Below are positions 49,756 through 59,007 of a stretch of 64,000 nucleotides of DNA, in pieces. Positions within the stretch are counted from its first letter, which is position 1, and every line of letters starts with the position of its first letter. Origin of the DNA: Bordetella genomosp. 5 (GTDB lineage Bacteria > Pseudomonadota > Gammaproteobacteria > Burkholderiales > Burkholderiaceae_B); assembly GCF_002261475.1 (NCBI RefSeq), contig NZ_NEVN01000002.1:1-64000 (forward strand), written 5' to 3'. Below the pieces are notes generated by a model, which saw only the letters and a program-made list of their open reading frames with translations, was not told the origin of the DNA and made no database searches. The position numbers were made by a program, and so were the translations under genes.

Positions 49756-52013
49756 AAGCGTATTTCCTGCTTGTCTGGTAATGAGAAATAAAACGTCGCG
49801 CCCTTGCCGACCTCGCCTTCGGCCCAGGCACGACCAGCGTGGCGCTCTGCGATACGTCGTACGTTCGCGAGGCCAATGCCGGTTCCTTCGAATTCTTCCA
49901 TGCGATGCAGACGCTGGAACACGCCGAACAGTTTGCCGACGTATTCCATGTCGAAACCGACGCCATTATCCTGCACGCAATATATGAGTTCGCCGTCGCG
50001 GCGCTCACTGTACACGCGGATGATGGCGGGATCGCGCGGACGCGTGTATTTGATCGCGTTCGCGAGCAGATTTTGCATCACCTGGCGCATCATGCCGCCA
50101 TCGGCCATGGCGGGCGGGAGGTCTTCGACCTGCCATTCGATGTTGCGGCCGGCGGCGCTGGGCGACAGCATCTCGCGGGTGTCGCGCACCAGGCGGTTCA
50201 TGTCGACCATCACGGGCGCGAGCGTGGAACGTCCGACCTGCGAGAAGCCCAGCAGATCGTCCACCAGCTGGCCAGCCGTGAATGCCGATTCGATGATGGT
50301 ATCGATGTAGCGCGCGGCCCGGGTATCGGCGCGCACGGCGTCGGTGTCCTTGAGCAGCTCGGCAAAGCCCACGATATGGCGGAACGGCGCCCGCAGATCG
50401 TGCGACACCGAATACGAGAACGCCTCGAGTTCGCGATTGCTGCGTCGCAGCTCGTCGGTCAGGGCCGCCAGCTCTTCGGCCTTGCGCATCACGATGCTCA
50501 GGATGGCCGTGCGCAGCGAGGTGGCCGTGTCGATCTCGGGCTGGCTCCAGGGCTGGGCCTGGTCGCGCAGGATTTCTTTCCAGGTTTCGAACGAGTTGCG
50601 CGGATGCAGCTTGCCGCCCGGCTCGGCGGGCGCCGGCTTGCGCGGATCGCCGCCCCAATTGACGGTCTGGACCTGTTCGGGGCGGAACCACAGCACATAG
50701 CTGTTGTGCATCTGCGAAATCGGGATCGCCAGCAGGCCGCTGGCGCAGTCCGACCACTCGGCAGCCTGAGGCAGGTCGTCTTTCAGGGTCTGGGTGTAGT
50801 AGCGCTCCGCCGTGGGATGCTCGCGCGCCAGCCAGTCGGCGATCAAGCGGATCTGCGCCTCTTGCGGTGTCTTGCCGACGGTGCGCACCTCGCCGGCGAA
50901 CAGCACGGCGGCGCCCTTGGCGCGTGCCAGGGCCAGCAGCTCGTCGGGATGCGCCACCAGGCCATCGACGAAGTGTTTCTCGGCCGCCATGTCGGCCAGC
51001 AGACCGGCCTGGATACCTTGCAGGGAGACACGCTCGACCGCATCGGCGGCGCGCGACCGGCGCGAGAGCTGCATGCCCAGCACCTGGGCGATCAGGTCGC
51101 AGGCGGTGCGGATGTGCAGCGGCGCGCGGCGCGCCTCGGCGTGATGGCACGACATCAGCCCCCACAGGCGGCCGTCTTCCATGATGGAGAAGGACATCGA
51201 CGAGGGAGTGCCCATGTTGCGCATGTATCGCACATGGACGGGCGAGACGCTGCGCAGCGTGGAATAGGTCAGGTCCAGCGGCTCGCCGGTGGCGGGATCC
51301 AGCGTGGGCTCGATCGGCACCGGCGTGTAGGTGGCATCGGGAATCAGGCGGACCCGGTTCAACCGATACAGCTCGCGAGCCTGGGCGGGAATGTCGCTGG
51401 CCGGAAAACGCAGGCCGAGGTAGGCCGGCAGATTGTCGTTGCGCGACTCGCCCACCACCGTGCTGTGGCCCTGCTCATCGAAGCTGTAGATCATCACCCG
51501 GTCGAAGCCGGTGATGCGGCGCACTTCGGCGGCCGTGTATTCGTGCAGCTCTTCGAACGACTCGGTGGCGGGCACCCGCTCCATATAGTCGCGAATATGC
51601 GGATAAAGCGTGTCGAGCGAGCCCGACGGCGCGCCGGCCTGGAATTCGAGCTCCAGCACCAGGGTGCCCGGCGAGGCGTTGAACAACATCGCGTGGAACG
51701 ACGTCCCGGCGCACTCGAAGGGGCCGAGATACACCGCGGAGTCGGTGTTGCGCTGGGTCGACAGCAGGGCCCCGGCGGTCGGGCCGAGCACCTTGCGGAT
51801 GTCCTGACCCAGGATGCCGGCATTCTCCTGCCCGAGCGCCGCGCCGGCGTTCTGACTGAGGTGCGTGACGATGAAGGAATGCGCGTCGAAGGCCAGGAGC
51901 AGGCCGTGCGGCTGAATGCTGCCCGGGACCCGGATCGGCTCGTTCTCGCAAGCCGACAGGTCGAGGCCGGGTGCGTGCGAAGACGAAGCGGGACGGGGCG
52001 ACACCATGGGCAT
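49752..52013 (-). CDS. Bacteriophytochrome histidine kinase
   Basis: A 753-residue red/far-red photoreceptor. The N-terminal PAS segment LSACENEPIRVPGSIQPHG puts the biliverdin-binding Cys at residue 22. The GAF domain carries FPASDIPAQARELY. The PHY domain has its tongue (VNWGGDP and PRNSFETWKE, the PRxSF motif). The kinase part has the H-box AFSYSVSHDLRAPFRHI and ATPase boxes NLLANAIKYTR, DNGVGFD and GTGIGLANVRR. Light should alter kinase activity toward the adjoining response regulator. No haem oxygenase gene (bphO) is in the window, so biliverdin must come from elsewhere. Confidence 0.95.
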   Translation of the reverse strand: MPMVSPRPASSSHAPGLDLSACENEPIRVPGSIQPHGLLLAFDAHSFIVTHLSQNAGAALGQENAGILGQDIRKVLGPTAGALLSTQRNTDSAVYLGPFECAGTSFHAMLFNASPGTLVLELEFQAGAPSGSLDTLYPHIRDYMERVPATESFEELHEYTAAEVRRITGFDRVMIYSFDEQGHSTVVGESRNDNLPAYLGLRFPASDIPAQARELYRLNRVRLIPDATYTPVPIEPTLDPATGEPLDLTYSTLRSVSPVHVRYMRNMGTPSSMSFSIMEDGRLWGLMSCHHAEARRAPLHIRTACDLIAQVLGMQLSRRSRAADAVERVSLQGIQAGLLADMAAEKHFVDGLVAHPDELLALARAKGAAVLFAGEVRTVGKTPQEAQIRLIADWLAREHPTAERYYTQTLKDDLPQAAEWSDCASGLLAIPISQMHNSYVLWFRPEQVQTVNWGGDPRKPAPAEPGGKLHPRNSFETWKEILRDQAQPWSQPEIDTATSLRTAILSIVMRKAEELAALTDELRRSNRELEAFSYSVSHDLRAPFRHIVGFAELLKDTDAVRADTRAARYIDTIIESAFTAGQLVDDLLGFSQVGRSTLAPVMVDMNRLVRDTREMLSPSAAGRNIEWQVEDLPPAMADGGMMRQVMQNLLANAIKYTRPRDPAIIRVYSERRDGELIYCVQDNGVGFDMEYVGKLFGVFQRLHRMEEFEGTGIGLANVRRIAERHAGRAWAEGEVGKGATFYFSLPDKQEIRL

Positions 52014-52189
52014 TTTCCTGATTGCGAACGCCTAGTATTGCACGAGCATTCAACGGGGGACGGTCACGCGATGTGTCGGGGCGGCCGCTTTGTTACGGTT
52101 TTGAGAGGCATTCGCTGGCGTAGAAACATCGTGTGACGCGCTACGCGGCGCTGCGCAGTATACGTGAGCGCCAGAGCATCACTCTACCG

Positions 52190-53896
52190 TCACCCGGGCA
52201 GCCCGCAGGCCAGGCGGCAGATACGTGCGACCAGGTCGTCGAAGTCGAAGGGTTTGCTGACCAGTTCCACGCCCTGCTCACGTTCGATATCGCTGAGGGC
52301 TTCCTCGCCATAACCGCTGATATACAGCACGGGCAGACCCGGTCGCAGACGGCTGGCCGCCGCGGCCACGTCGCGCCCGCTCATCCGGCCCGGCAGGCCC
52401 AGGTCGGTGACCAGAAGCTCGATGGGTGTGGTGCTGCTGAGCTGCACGAGGGCATCGGGGCCGTCGACGGCTTCGATGACGCGCAGGCCCAGGTCGCGCA
52501 ACACTTCGGCGACCAGCGAGCGCACGGCGGCCTCGTCGTCCACCAGCAGAATCGTCTCGCCGTGCCCCGCGACAGGCCCGAGCCGCGCTTCGACCGGCGC
52601 GGGTGACGCGACCTCGTCGGGAAGCACGAAGCGGGGCAGGTACAGCACGACCTCCGTGCCCGCGCCCGGCTGCGAGTGCACCCGGATGTAGCCCAGCGAC
52701 TCCCGCATGAAGCGATGGAGGATCGACATGCCGAGCCCGGTGCCGCGGCCCGGGGCCTTGGTCGTGAAAAACGGTTCGAAAATGCGCGCCACCGTGTCGG
52801 GCGCCATGCCGCAGCCGGAGTCGGTCACGCCGAATTCGAGATAGTCGCCCGGGAGCGCACCGATCACGGCGGCCGGCGTGCCGTCCAGATGCACGTTGCG
52901 CGTGCGCACGCGCAGATCGCCGCCGTCGGGCATGGCATCACGCGAATTGAGGCAGAGATTGAGCAGCGCGTTTTCGAGTTGGTGCGGATCCACCAGGGTG
53001 GTCCAGGGCGCCGGCGCGAGTTGCAGTTGCAGCGCGATCGAGGGGCCGATGCTGCGTGTGATGAGCTCGGCCATGCCCGCGATCAGATGGTTCGGATCGG
53101 TCGGGCGCGGCGCCAGGGTCTGTGGCCGCGAAAAGGCCAGCAGCCGGTGCGTGAGGGTCGACGCCCGCTTGATGCCGCTCTGCGCGATCTCGATGTAGCG
53201 CTCGACGTTGGCGGTGTTGTCGCGCGCGAGGCGCATCCCGATCAGATCGAGGCTGCCCGCCACGCTGGACAGCAGGTTGTTGAAATCGTGCGCCAGGCCG
53301 CCGGCAAGCTGGCCGACCGCGTCCATCTTTTGACTCTGCAGCAGGATGTCTTCGGCCTCGCGCAGGCTGCGCGCCTGTTCGCGTTCGGCGGCGACGCGCT
53401 TGGTGGTCTCGATCACGGTGTCCAGCATGCCCACGACCCGGCCGTGCTCGTCGCGCACCGGGCTGTAGCAGAAGGTGAACGCCGCGTCCTCCTCCATGCC
53501 ATTGCGTTCGATGCGCAGCGGAAAGTCTTCGATGAAGGTCGGCTCACCGGCCAGGGCGCGGTCCGCAATCGGACCGATGATGTGCCAGGCCTCCTGCCAG
53601 ACCTCGCTGAACGGGCGGCCCATGGCTTCGGGCTTTTGCCCGAGGATGGGGCGAAACGCCTCGTTGTAGATCGTGATGAGCTGGGAGCCCCATGTGAGGC
53701 AGCAGGGGAAGGCCGAGGCGGACACCATCTGGGCCGCGATGCGCAGCGAATTCGGCCAGCCGTCGATCGGGCCCAGCGGCGTGGCGGCCCAATCGTGATC
53801 CCGCATGCGCGGCGTCAGGGTGGGCTGTCCCCGCGAAGCGTCTCCCGGAGTCGACGCTCCGGAAGGCGTGCGCGCAATATCTGCGGAATGCGGCAT
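52190..53896 (-). CDS. Hybrid histidine kinase (PAS-HisKA-HATPase-REC)
   Basis: A 568-residue cytosolic hybrid kinase. A PAS domain covers about residues 30-165 (ITIYNEAFRPILGQKPEAMGRPFSEVW and RDEHGRVVGMLDTVIETTKR are typical). The H-box is GGLAHDFNNLLSSVAG. The ATPase boxes are NLCLNSRDAMPDGG, DSGCGMAPD and GTGLGMSILHR. The C-terminal receiver has its acceptor in LLVTDLGLPGRMSG. It lies 176 bp upstream of bphP on the same strand and shares its HisKA type with the third kinase gene, so a common network is likely. Confidence 0.9.
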   Translation of the reverse strand: MPHSADIARTPSGASTPGDASRGQPTLTPRMRDHDWAATPLGPIDGWPNSLRIAAQMVSASAFPCCLTWGSQLITIYNEAFRPILGQKPEAMGRPFSEVWQEAWHIIGPIADRALAGEPTFIEDFPLRIERNGMEEDAAFTFCYSPVRDEHGRVVGMLDTVIETTKRVAAEREQARSLREAEDILLQSQKMDAVGQLAGGLAHDFNNLLSSVAGSLDLIGMRLARDNTANVERYIEIAQSGIKRASTLTHRLLAFSRPQTLAPRPTDPNHLIAGMAELITRSIGPSIALQLQLAPAPWTTLVDPHQLENALLNLCLNSRDAMPDGGDLRVRTRNVHLDGTPAAVIGALPGDYLEFGVTDSGCGMAPDTVARIFEPFFTTKAPGRGTGLGMSILHRFMRESLGYIRVHSQPGAGTEVVLYLPRFVLPDEVASPAPVEARLGPVAGHGETILLVDDEAAVRSLVAEVLRDLGLRVIEAVDGPDALVQLSSTTPIELLVTDLGLPGRMSGRDVAAAASRLRPGLPVLYISGYGEEALSDIEREQGVELVSKPFDFDDLVARICRLACGLPG

Positions 53897-53980
53897 GAGG
53901 TGCTGGCGGCCTGCGGTGACGGGGTAGCTGATTCTGTTCCCTTATACACCGCAGGTCTCGGGCTCCACCATCAGGCGGAA

Positions 53981-55210
53981 TCAGGATGCCCGTTGCGGCG
54001 CGAAGCGCAACGCCAGGGCGCCGAGCGCGGCCAGCATGGCCAGCGCGGTCACGCCGGTCCAGCCCGCGTGGGTTAGCGCCAGGCTGCCCAGCGCCGCGCC
54101 CACCGCCATGCCGATGAACATGCTGACCATCAACACTGCGTTGAGGCGGCTGCGGGCGGCCGGATCCAGGCCATACACGATGCTCTGATGCGCGATCAGG
54201 GTCACCTGGACGCCCAGGTCGAAACCGAGCGCGGCCACGGCCAGCAGCACCAGGCCGGCGCTGGGCGACAGCGCGGGCAGCGCGAACATGGTGGCGAAGG
54301 ACACGGCGGTCAGGGCGGCGCCGATCCGCGTGACCAGCACCGGGCCGCGACGGTCGGCTAGACGGCCGGCCAGCGGCGCGGCCAGGGCACCGGCGGCGCC
54401 GGCGAGCCCGAACGCGCCCGCTGCGCCGGCGCCCAGATGGAACGGCGCATCGTGCAGCATCACGGCCAGCGTCGACCAGAAGGCGCTGAAGCCGATCGAC
54501 AGCATGCCTTGCGCGAGGGCCGCGCGGCGCAGCCGCGGGTACATGCGCCACAGCGAGGCCAGCGAACGCAGCAGCGCGCCGTAGGGCAGTTTCGAGGTGG
54601 GGGCGAAGCTCGGCAGGCCGCGCCACAGCGCCGCGCCCAGCAGCGCCACGCTCAGCGCGGCGGCGAAGAACATGCTGCGCCAGCCGAAATGCTCCGCCAC
54701 GAAGCCGCTCACCACGCGCGAGAGCAGGATGCCAAGCAGCAGGCCGGTCATGACCACGCCCACGGTCTTGCCGCGTACCGCTTCGGGCGCCAGCGTGGCG
54801 GCTGCCGGCACGATGTCCTGGGCCAGCGTGGCCGACAGCCCCACCACGAAGCTCGCCGCCAGCAGCATGCCGATGCCGGGCGCTGCGCCGCTGGCCAGCA
54901 GGGCGGCGACCAGCAGGCCGCTCTTGATCAGGATGATGCGCTTGCGGTCGTAGCGGTCGCCCAGCGGTGCGAGCAGCAGGATGCCGGCGGCGTAGCCGAG
55001 CTGGGTCAGCGTGGGCATCCAGCCGAGCGCGCCGGCGCTGGCCTGAATGTCGCTGCCCAGGATGCCGAGCATCGGCTGGCTGTAATAGATAGAGGCGACG
55101 GCCAGGCCCGCGCCGATGGCCAGCAGCAGGAGCAGGGTGGCCGGCATGGGCCGGCTGTCGCCGGCCGGCAGTGGCACGGCCGTCGTATGCGTTTGTTGAA
55201 TGGTGGACAT
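53981..55210 (-). CDS. MFS transporter (12 TM, drug-exporter-like)
   Basis: A 409-residue major-facilitator protein. The motif A loop is LAPLGDRYDRKRIILIKSG between TM2 and TM3, and its counterpart after TM8 is LAGRLADRRGPVLVTRIG. The N-terminal sequence ASIYYSQPMLGILGSDIQAS recalls exporters of small metabolites or drugs. The substrate is unknown. It is divergent from a LysR gene that probably controls it. Confidence 0.87.
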   Translation of the reverse strand: MSTIQQTHTTAVPLPAGDSRPMPATLLLLLAIGAGLAVASIYYSQPMLGILGSDIQASAGALGWMPTLTQLGYAAGILLLAPLGDRYDRKRIILIKSGLLVAALLASGAAPGIGMLLAASFVVGLSATLAQDIVPAAATLAPEAVRGKTVGVVMTGLLLGILLSRVVSGFVAEHFGWRSMFFAAALSVALLGAALWRGLPSFAPTSKLPYGALLRSLASLWRMYPRLRRAALAQGMLSIGFSAFWSTLAVMLHDAPFHLGAGAAGAFGLAGAAGALAAPLAGRLADRRGPVLVTRIGAALTAVSFATMFALPALSPSAGLVLLAVAALGFDLGVQVTLIAHQSIVYGLDPAARSRLNAVLMVSMFIGMAVGAALGSLALTHAGWTGVTALAMLAALGALALRFAPQRAS

Positions 55211-55311
55211 GATGGGATACCCCGGTGTGCAAGAGTGACGAACCGGATTTTGCGCCGCACCAATGGCGTTGTGTAGACGCTATTGGGGTAGATGGGTTAT
55301 ACGTTTGGAGT

Positions 55312-56277
55312 ATGGCAACACCTCCCAAGACCCGTTCCGATACCGCGCTCGACGCCCCGGGCGGCGCCGATCGCATGATGCTGATCGAGACCTTCGTGCG
55401 CATCGTCGAGGCCGGCAGCCTGTCGGCCGCCGCGCAGCAGCTGGGCAGTACGCAACCCACGATCAGCAGGCGGCTGCAGTCGCTCGAGCGCTCGCTGGGC
55501 GTGCGGCTGCTGCAGCGCTCCACGCACGGCATGAACCTCACCGAAGACGGTGTGCGCTGCTATGACCGCGCCAAGGATCTGATCGCCAGCTGGCAGTCGT
55601 TCGAGAGCACGGTGCGCGGCGCCAACGACGAGCCCGTGGGCACGCTGCGCGTGGTCGCGCCGCATGCTTTCGGCCAGCGTCAGTTCATCAAGCCGCTCGC
55701 CGAGTATCTGAAACGCTATCCCCGCATGAGCGTCGATTGGTCGCTGCATGACCGGTCGCCCGATTTCATCGCCGACGGCATCGATTGCGCGATTCAGGTC
55801 GGGCTGCCGCCCGATCCCGACGTGGTCGCGCTGCGGCTGGGCGAGGTGCCCCGCATCGTGGTGGCGGCGCCCGAACTGCTGGCCGGGCGGCCGGTGCCTT
55901 GCCAGCCGCATGAGCTGGGCGGTTTGCCGTGGGTGGCGCTACGCATGTTCTACCGCGACGAGGTGACGCTCACGCATGTGGCGTCCGGCGACACCGTGAC
56001 CTTCCCGATCGCGCCTCGCCTCTCCACCGACGGCCTCTACGCGGCGCGCACCGCCGCTCTGCTGGGCGTGGGCGCGGGCATCGTGTCGGCCTGGGCGGTC
56101 GCCGACGAGCTGGCCGAAGGCAGGCTCGTACAGCTGGCGCCCGAATGGCGCGCCGCGCCGCTGGCGGTGCATCTCGTCTATCCGCCCGCGCGCTTCTATC
56201 CGGCGCGGCTGCGCCGTTTCATCGAGATCATGCGCGAGGGGGCGTCGGAGGCCCTTCGGGACCCCTTGGAAAAATGA
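55312..56277 (+). CDS. LysR-family regulator, divergent from MFS transporter
   Basis: A 321-residue LysR regulator. The helix-turn-helix is ETFVRIVEAGSLSAAAQQLGSTQPTISRRLQSLERSLGVRLLQRSTHGMNLTEDG. The C-terminal effector domain resembles the CrgA/AaeR-like group (IADGIDCAIQVGLPPDPDVVALRLGEVPR). The ATG at 55312 has GGAG too close for ideal initiation, so an internal Met at 55375-55380 is possible. Probably controls the divergent exporter gene. Confidence 0.85.
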   Translation: MATPPKTRSDTALDAPGGADRMMLIETFVRIVEAGSLSAAAQQLGSTQPTISRRLQSLERSLGVRLLQRSTHGMNLTEDGVRCYDRAKDLIASWQSFESTVRGANDEPVGTLRVVAPHAFGQRQFIKPLAEYLKRYPRMSVDWSLHDRSPDFIADGIDCAIQVGLPPDPDVVALRLGEVPRIVVAAPELLAGRPVPCQPHELGGLPWVALRMFYRDEVTLTHVASGDTVTFPIAPRLSTDGLYAARTAALLGVGAGIVSAWAVADELAEGRLVQLAPEWRAAPLAVHLVYPPARFYPARLRRFIEIMREGASEALRDPLEK

Positions 56278-56278
56278 A

Positions 56279-56322
56279 GTTGGCCCCCACGCTGCGCGCG
56301 CGTGATGTTGGCCCCCACGCTG
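56279..56322. repeat. Short direct repeat (28-bp period)
   Basis: GTTGGCCCCCACGCTG occurs at 56279-56294 and again at 56307-56322, and a related CCCCCACGCTGCACGCG string follows near 56395. The block sits directly after the LysR stop and next to the dispersed repeat copy 2. Confidence 0.7.
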
Positions 56323-56359
56323 CACGCGCTTCGCGCGCTTGCTGCCCCTCGAGGGGGCT

Positions 56360-56403
56360 CGCCCGCCTTGGGGCGGCCCGGCGGCGGGCGGCTGCCCCCA
56401 CGC
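56360..56403. repeat. Dispersed GC-rich intergenic repeat, copy 2
   Basis: CGCCCGCCTTGGGGCGG, then a CGGCGGCGGGCGG block and CCCCCACGC, matching copy 1 at 1034-1077 in order and spacing. A CCCCTCGAGGGGG palindrome stands just before it (from 56345). It looks like a family of intergenic elements rather than coding DNA. Confidence 0.6.
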
Positions 56404-56476
56404 TGCACGCGCGGGGCGCCCGCGGCTGGCCACCGTTGCATGTACGCGACGCGCGGTGTTTCCGTTTGCTAATCTA

Positions 56477-56495
56477 ATTGCGAATGATTTGTAGT
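56477..56495 (+). promoter_or_regulatory. Probable Fur box before second siderophore receptor
   Basis: ATTGCGAATGATTTGTAGT, about 46 bp before the GTG start. It shares the GAATGATT core and A/T pattern of betaproteobacterial Fur sites but fits the 19-bp consensus only partly. Confidence 0.5.
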
Positions 56496-56540
56496 AAGAA
56501 TACGATCGCGCCGATTCCATTCGATTGATCCGGAGCGCGC

Positions 56541-58715
56541 GTGGCCTTTTCTCGTCTGTCCTTCCAACCGTCCGCCGGTTCGCCGTGCGGTGTGCGTCGT
56601 TCCCTGCCGGCGCGTACGGCGCTGGCCCTGGCCCTCGCCGCGGGGTTCGCGGGGCAGGCGGCCGCGCAGAATGACGTGCGCCAGCTGCCCTCGGTGACGG
56701 TGACCGCGACGCCGCAGGCCGAGGACACGCTCGTCAAGCTCAATACGCCGGTCAACAGCGGCGCGCTGGGCAGCCGCACGCAGCTCGAGACGCCGTTCTC
56801 CAGCACGGTGGTGAGCAATGTGCAGCTCGAAGACGCGAACCCGGCCAAGCTCGGCGACGTGTTCTTCAACGACGCCTCCGTCTCCGACAACAGCGCCAGC
56901 TACGGCGCCTTCGCCAGCTATCTGACGGTGCGCGGCCTGCCGCTCGATTGGCAGAACTCGTATCGCATCGACGGCAATCCCTTCCTCAGTTACGTCACGA
57001 CGCTGCCGTACGAGCAGTTCGACCAGATCGAGCTGCGCAAGGGCGCCTCCGGCTTCATGTACGGCTTCGGTTCGCCGGGCGGCCTGATCAATTACGTGAC
57101 CAAGAAGCCCACCGATACGCCGGTGCGCAGCATCGACCTGGGCTACACCAGCAAGGGCATCCTGCGCGAGCATGCCGACATCGGCGGCCGGCTGGGTGAC
57201 AGCGGCGCGTTCGGGTATCGCCTGAACGCCACGCACGAAGAGGGCAATACCTACAACAACGGCTCGATCTATCGCACCTCGGTGTCCGTGGCGCTGGACG
57301 CGCGGCTGACCGACAAGCTGACCTGGGGCTTCCAGTCGATCTACCAGGATCGCAAGGCGACGGGCATCGAGCCCGCCATCACGACGCGGAGCCTGGCGAG
57401 CGGCGGCCTGCCGTCGCCGGTGCGCAACGACGACAGCAAGCTCGTGGGCGGCGGCAGCGTTGCCGACAACGATTTCCGCTACTACGCCACCGGGCTGAAG
57501 TACCAGTTCAACGACGACTGGTCGGCCCGCGCGGTGTACAGCTACAGCACCTCGGAGACGCGCCGCAACGAGTCGGTGCTGCGTCTGCTGGATCAGGCCG
57601 GCAACTACGAGAACGATCGCTCCGACTACGGCGAAGCCTACGCGTTCAACAACTGGACCGGCATGGTCCAGGGCAAGTTCGCGACCGGCGCGCTCACGCA
57701 CGACGTCGTGCTCGGCGCCAGCTGGCAGAAACAGAAGAACGATTACTCGTCGAACGGCTTCTACGGCCTGGTCGGCAGCGGCAACCTGCATCGCCAGAAT
57801 CCCTACGACTACTACGGCGTCGACGATATGCATCTGTATCGCGCCGCCGAGATCACCCAGAAGTCGGTGTTCGCCAGCGACACCATCGACCTCACGCACG
57901 GCTGGTCGTTCCTGGGCGGGGCGCGGCTGACGAACTACACGCAGCGCGGCTTCGGCGTCGATGGTGCGACCACGCAGGATTACGAGAAGAACGGCGTGGT
58001 CACGCCGACCCTGGCGCTGATGTACAAGGTCACGCCGCGCACCATGGTCTATGGCAGCTACATCGAGTCGCTCGAGCCCGGCACGGTGGTCGGCAATTTC
58101 TACGCCAACCAGGGCGAGGTGACCAAGCCGCTCAAAAGCCGTCAGTACGAGCTCGGGATCAAGACCGATCAGGATGGCTGGGCCGCCACCGCGGCGCTGT
58201 TCCGCATCGAGAAGAAGGCGGAGATCGATCAGGAGACGGGGGCGGCGCTGCCCACGCTCGTCCAGGACGGCAAATCGATTTACCAGGGCCTGGAACTCGG
58301 CGCCTCCACGCGGCTGGGCACGAACTGGAATCTGGGCGGCAGCCTGATGCTGCTGGACTCGGAGTACAAGCGCGCGGCGGCCAACGTGGGCAATCGGGTG
58401 GCGGGCGCGCCGAAGTTCATCGCCGCGGCCCAGGTGGCCTACAGCGTGCCCCAGGTGCAGGGTCTCAAGCTGCGCGCCGACGTGAAGTACACCGGCGCCA
58501 CCATGCTCGACGCCGGCAACGACGTCGAGGTGGACAACTACACGCTGGTGAACATCGGCGCGACCTACGACACGCGGATCGCCGGCTACGACACCACCTG
58601 GCGCGCCGGCATCAACAACCTGTTCGACAAAAAGTACTGGCTATATCAATCGGCCAACTACGTGAAGGCGGGCGATCCGCGCACGTATATGGTCAGCGCC
58701 ACGCTGCGCTTCTGA
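56541..58715 (+). CDS. TonB-dependent siderophore receptor (FhuE/ferrichrome-type)
   Basis: A 724-residue outer-membrane receptor. The signal peptide (ALALALAAGFAGQAAAQ) is followed by a TonB-box-like LPSVTVTATP, a plug domain (FASYLTVRGLPLDWQNSYRIDG, QIELRKGASGFMYGFGSPGGLINYVTKKP) and a barrel ending in Phe (MVSATLRF). The GTG start at 56541 has CGGAG six bases upstream. Together with the probable Fur box it should be iron-regulated. The ligand is unknown. It belongs to a different branch from the receptor at 1097. Confidence 0.9.
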   Translation: MAFSRLSFQPSAGSPCGVRRSLPARTALALALAAGFAGQAAAQNDVRQLPSVTVTATPQAEDTLVKLNTPVNSGALGSRTQLETPFSSTVVSNVQLEDANPAKLGDVFFNDASVSDNSASYGAFASYLTVRGLPLDWQNSYRIDGNPFLSYVTTLPYEQFDQIELRKGASGFMYGFGSPGGLINYVTKKPTDTPVRSIDLGYTSKGILREHADIGGRLGDSGAFGYRLNATHEEGNTYNNGSIYRTSVSVALDARLTDKLTWGFQSIYQDRKATGIEPAITTRSLASGGLPSPVRNDDSKLVGGGSVADNDFRYYATGLKYQFNDDWSARAVYSYSTSETRRNESVLRLLDQAGNYENDRSDYGEAYAFNNWTGMVQGKFATGALTHDVVLGASWQKQKNDYSSNGFYGLVGSGNLHRQNPYDYYGVDDMHLYRAAEITQKSVFASDTIDLTHGWSFLGGARLTNYTQRGFGVDGATTQDYEKNGVVTPTLALMYKVTPRTMVYGSYIESLEPGTVVGNFYANQGEVTKPLKSRQYELGIKTDQDGWAATAALFRIEKKAEIDQETGAALPTLVQDGKSIYQGLELGASTRLGTNWNLGGSLMLLDSEYKRAAANVGNRVAGAPKFIAAAQVAYSVPQVQGLKLRADVKYTGATMLDAGNDVEVDNYTLVNIGATYDTRIAGYDTTWRAGINNLFDKKYWLYQSANYVKAGDPRTYMVSATLRF

Positions 58716-58813
58716 GCACCCGCGTCCGGCTTGATCCCGGCGAGCACGCGGCGTATGGTGAACAGGCAGTTGGCGCAGGAAGAATGGCCGGGTGCTCGCA
58801 GGTTTGCGACCAC

Positions 58814-58841
58814 GCGCCAACGCCTTTTTGCGCGTTGGCGC
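58814..58841. other. Strong hairpin downstream of siderophore receptor
   Basis: GCGCCAACGC and GCGTTGGCGC form a perfect 10-bp stem around an 8-base loop containing five T. It lies in the 292-bp spacer between the receptor and the APC permease. There is no T-run behind it. It may be a processing or termination element; nothing else was seen in the spacer. Confidence 0.4.
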
Positions 58842-59007
58842 AAGCGCTGCCCGGGCTGCCGCCACAAGCGGTAGCACTTCCAATGCCCGGCCAACAACTT
58901 AGACAGACTGTTGCATTCGCATTTGTAACTCAGCAACGCTTACCCCATAGACTTTTCCCACAGACCGCATCCAAGCGGTCGATACCAGGTTTCAGTGGAG
59001 AAGCGAA

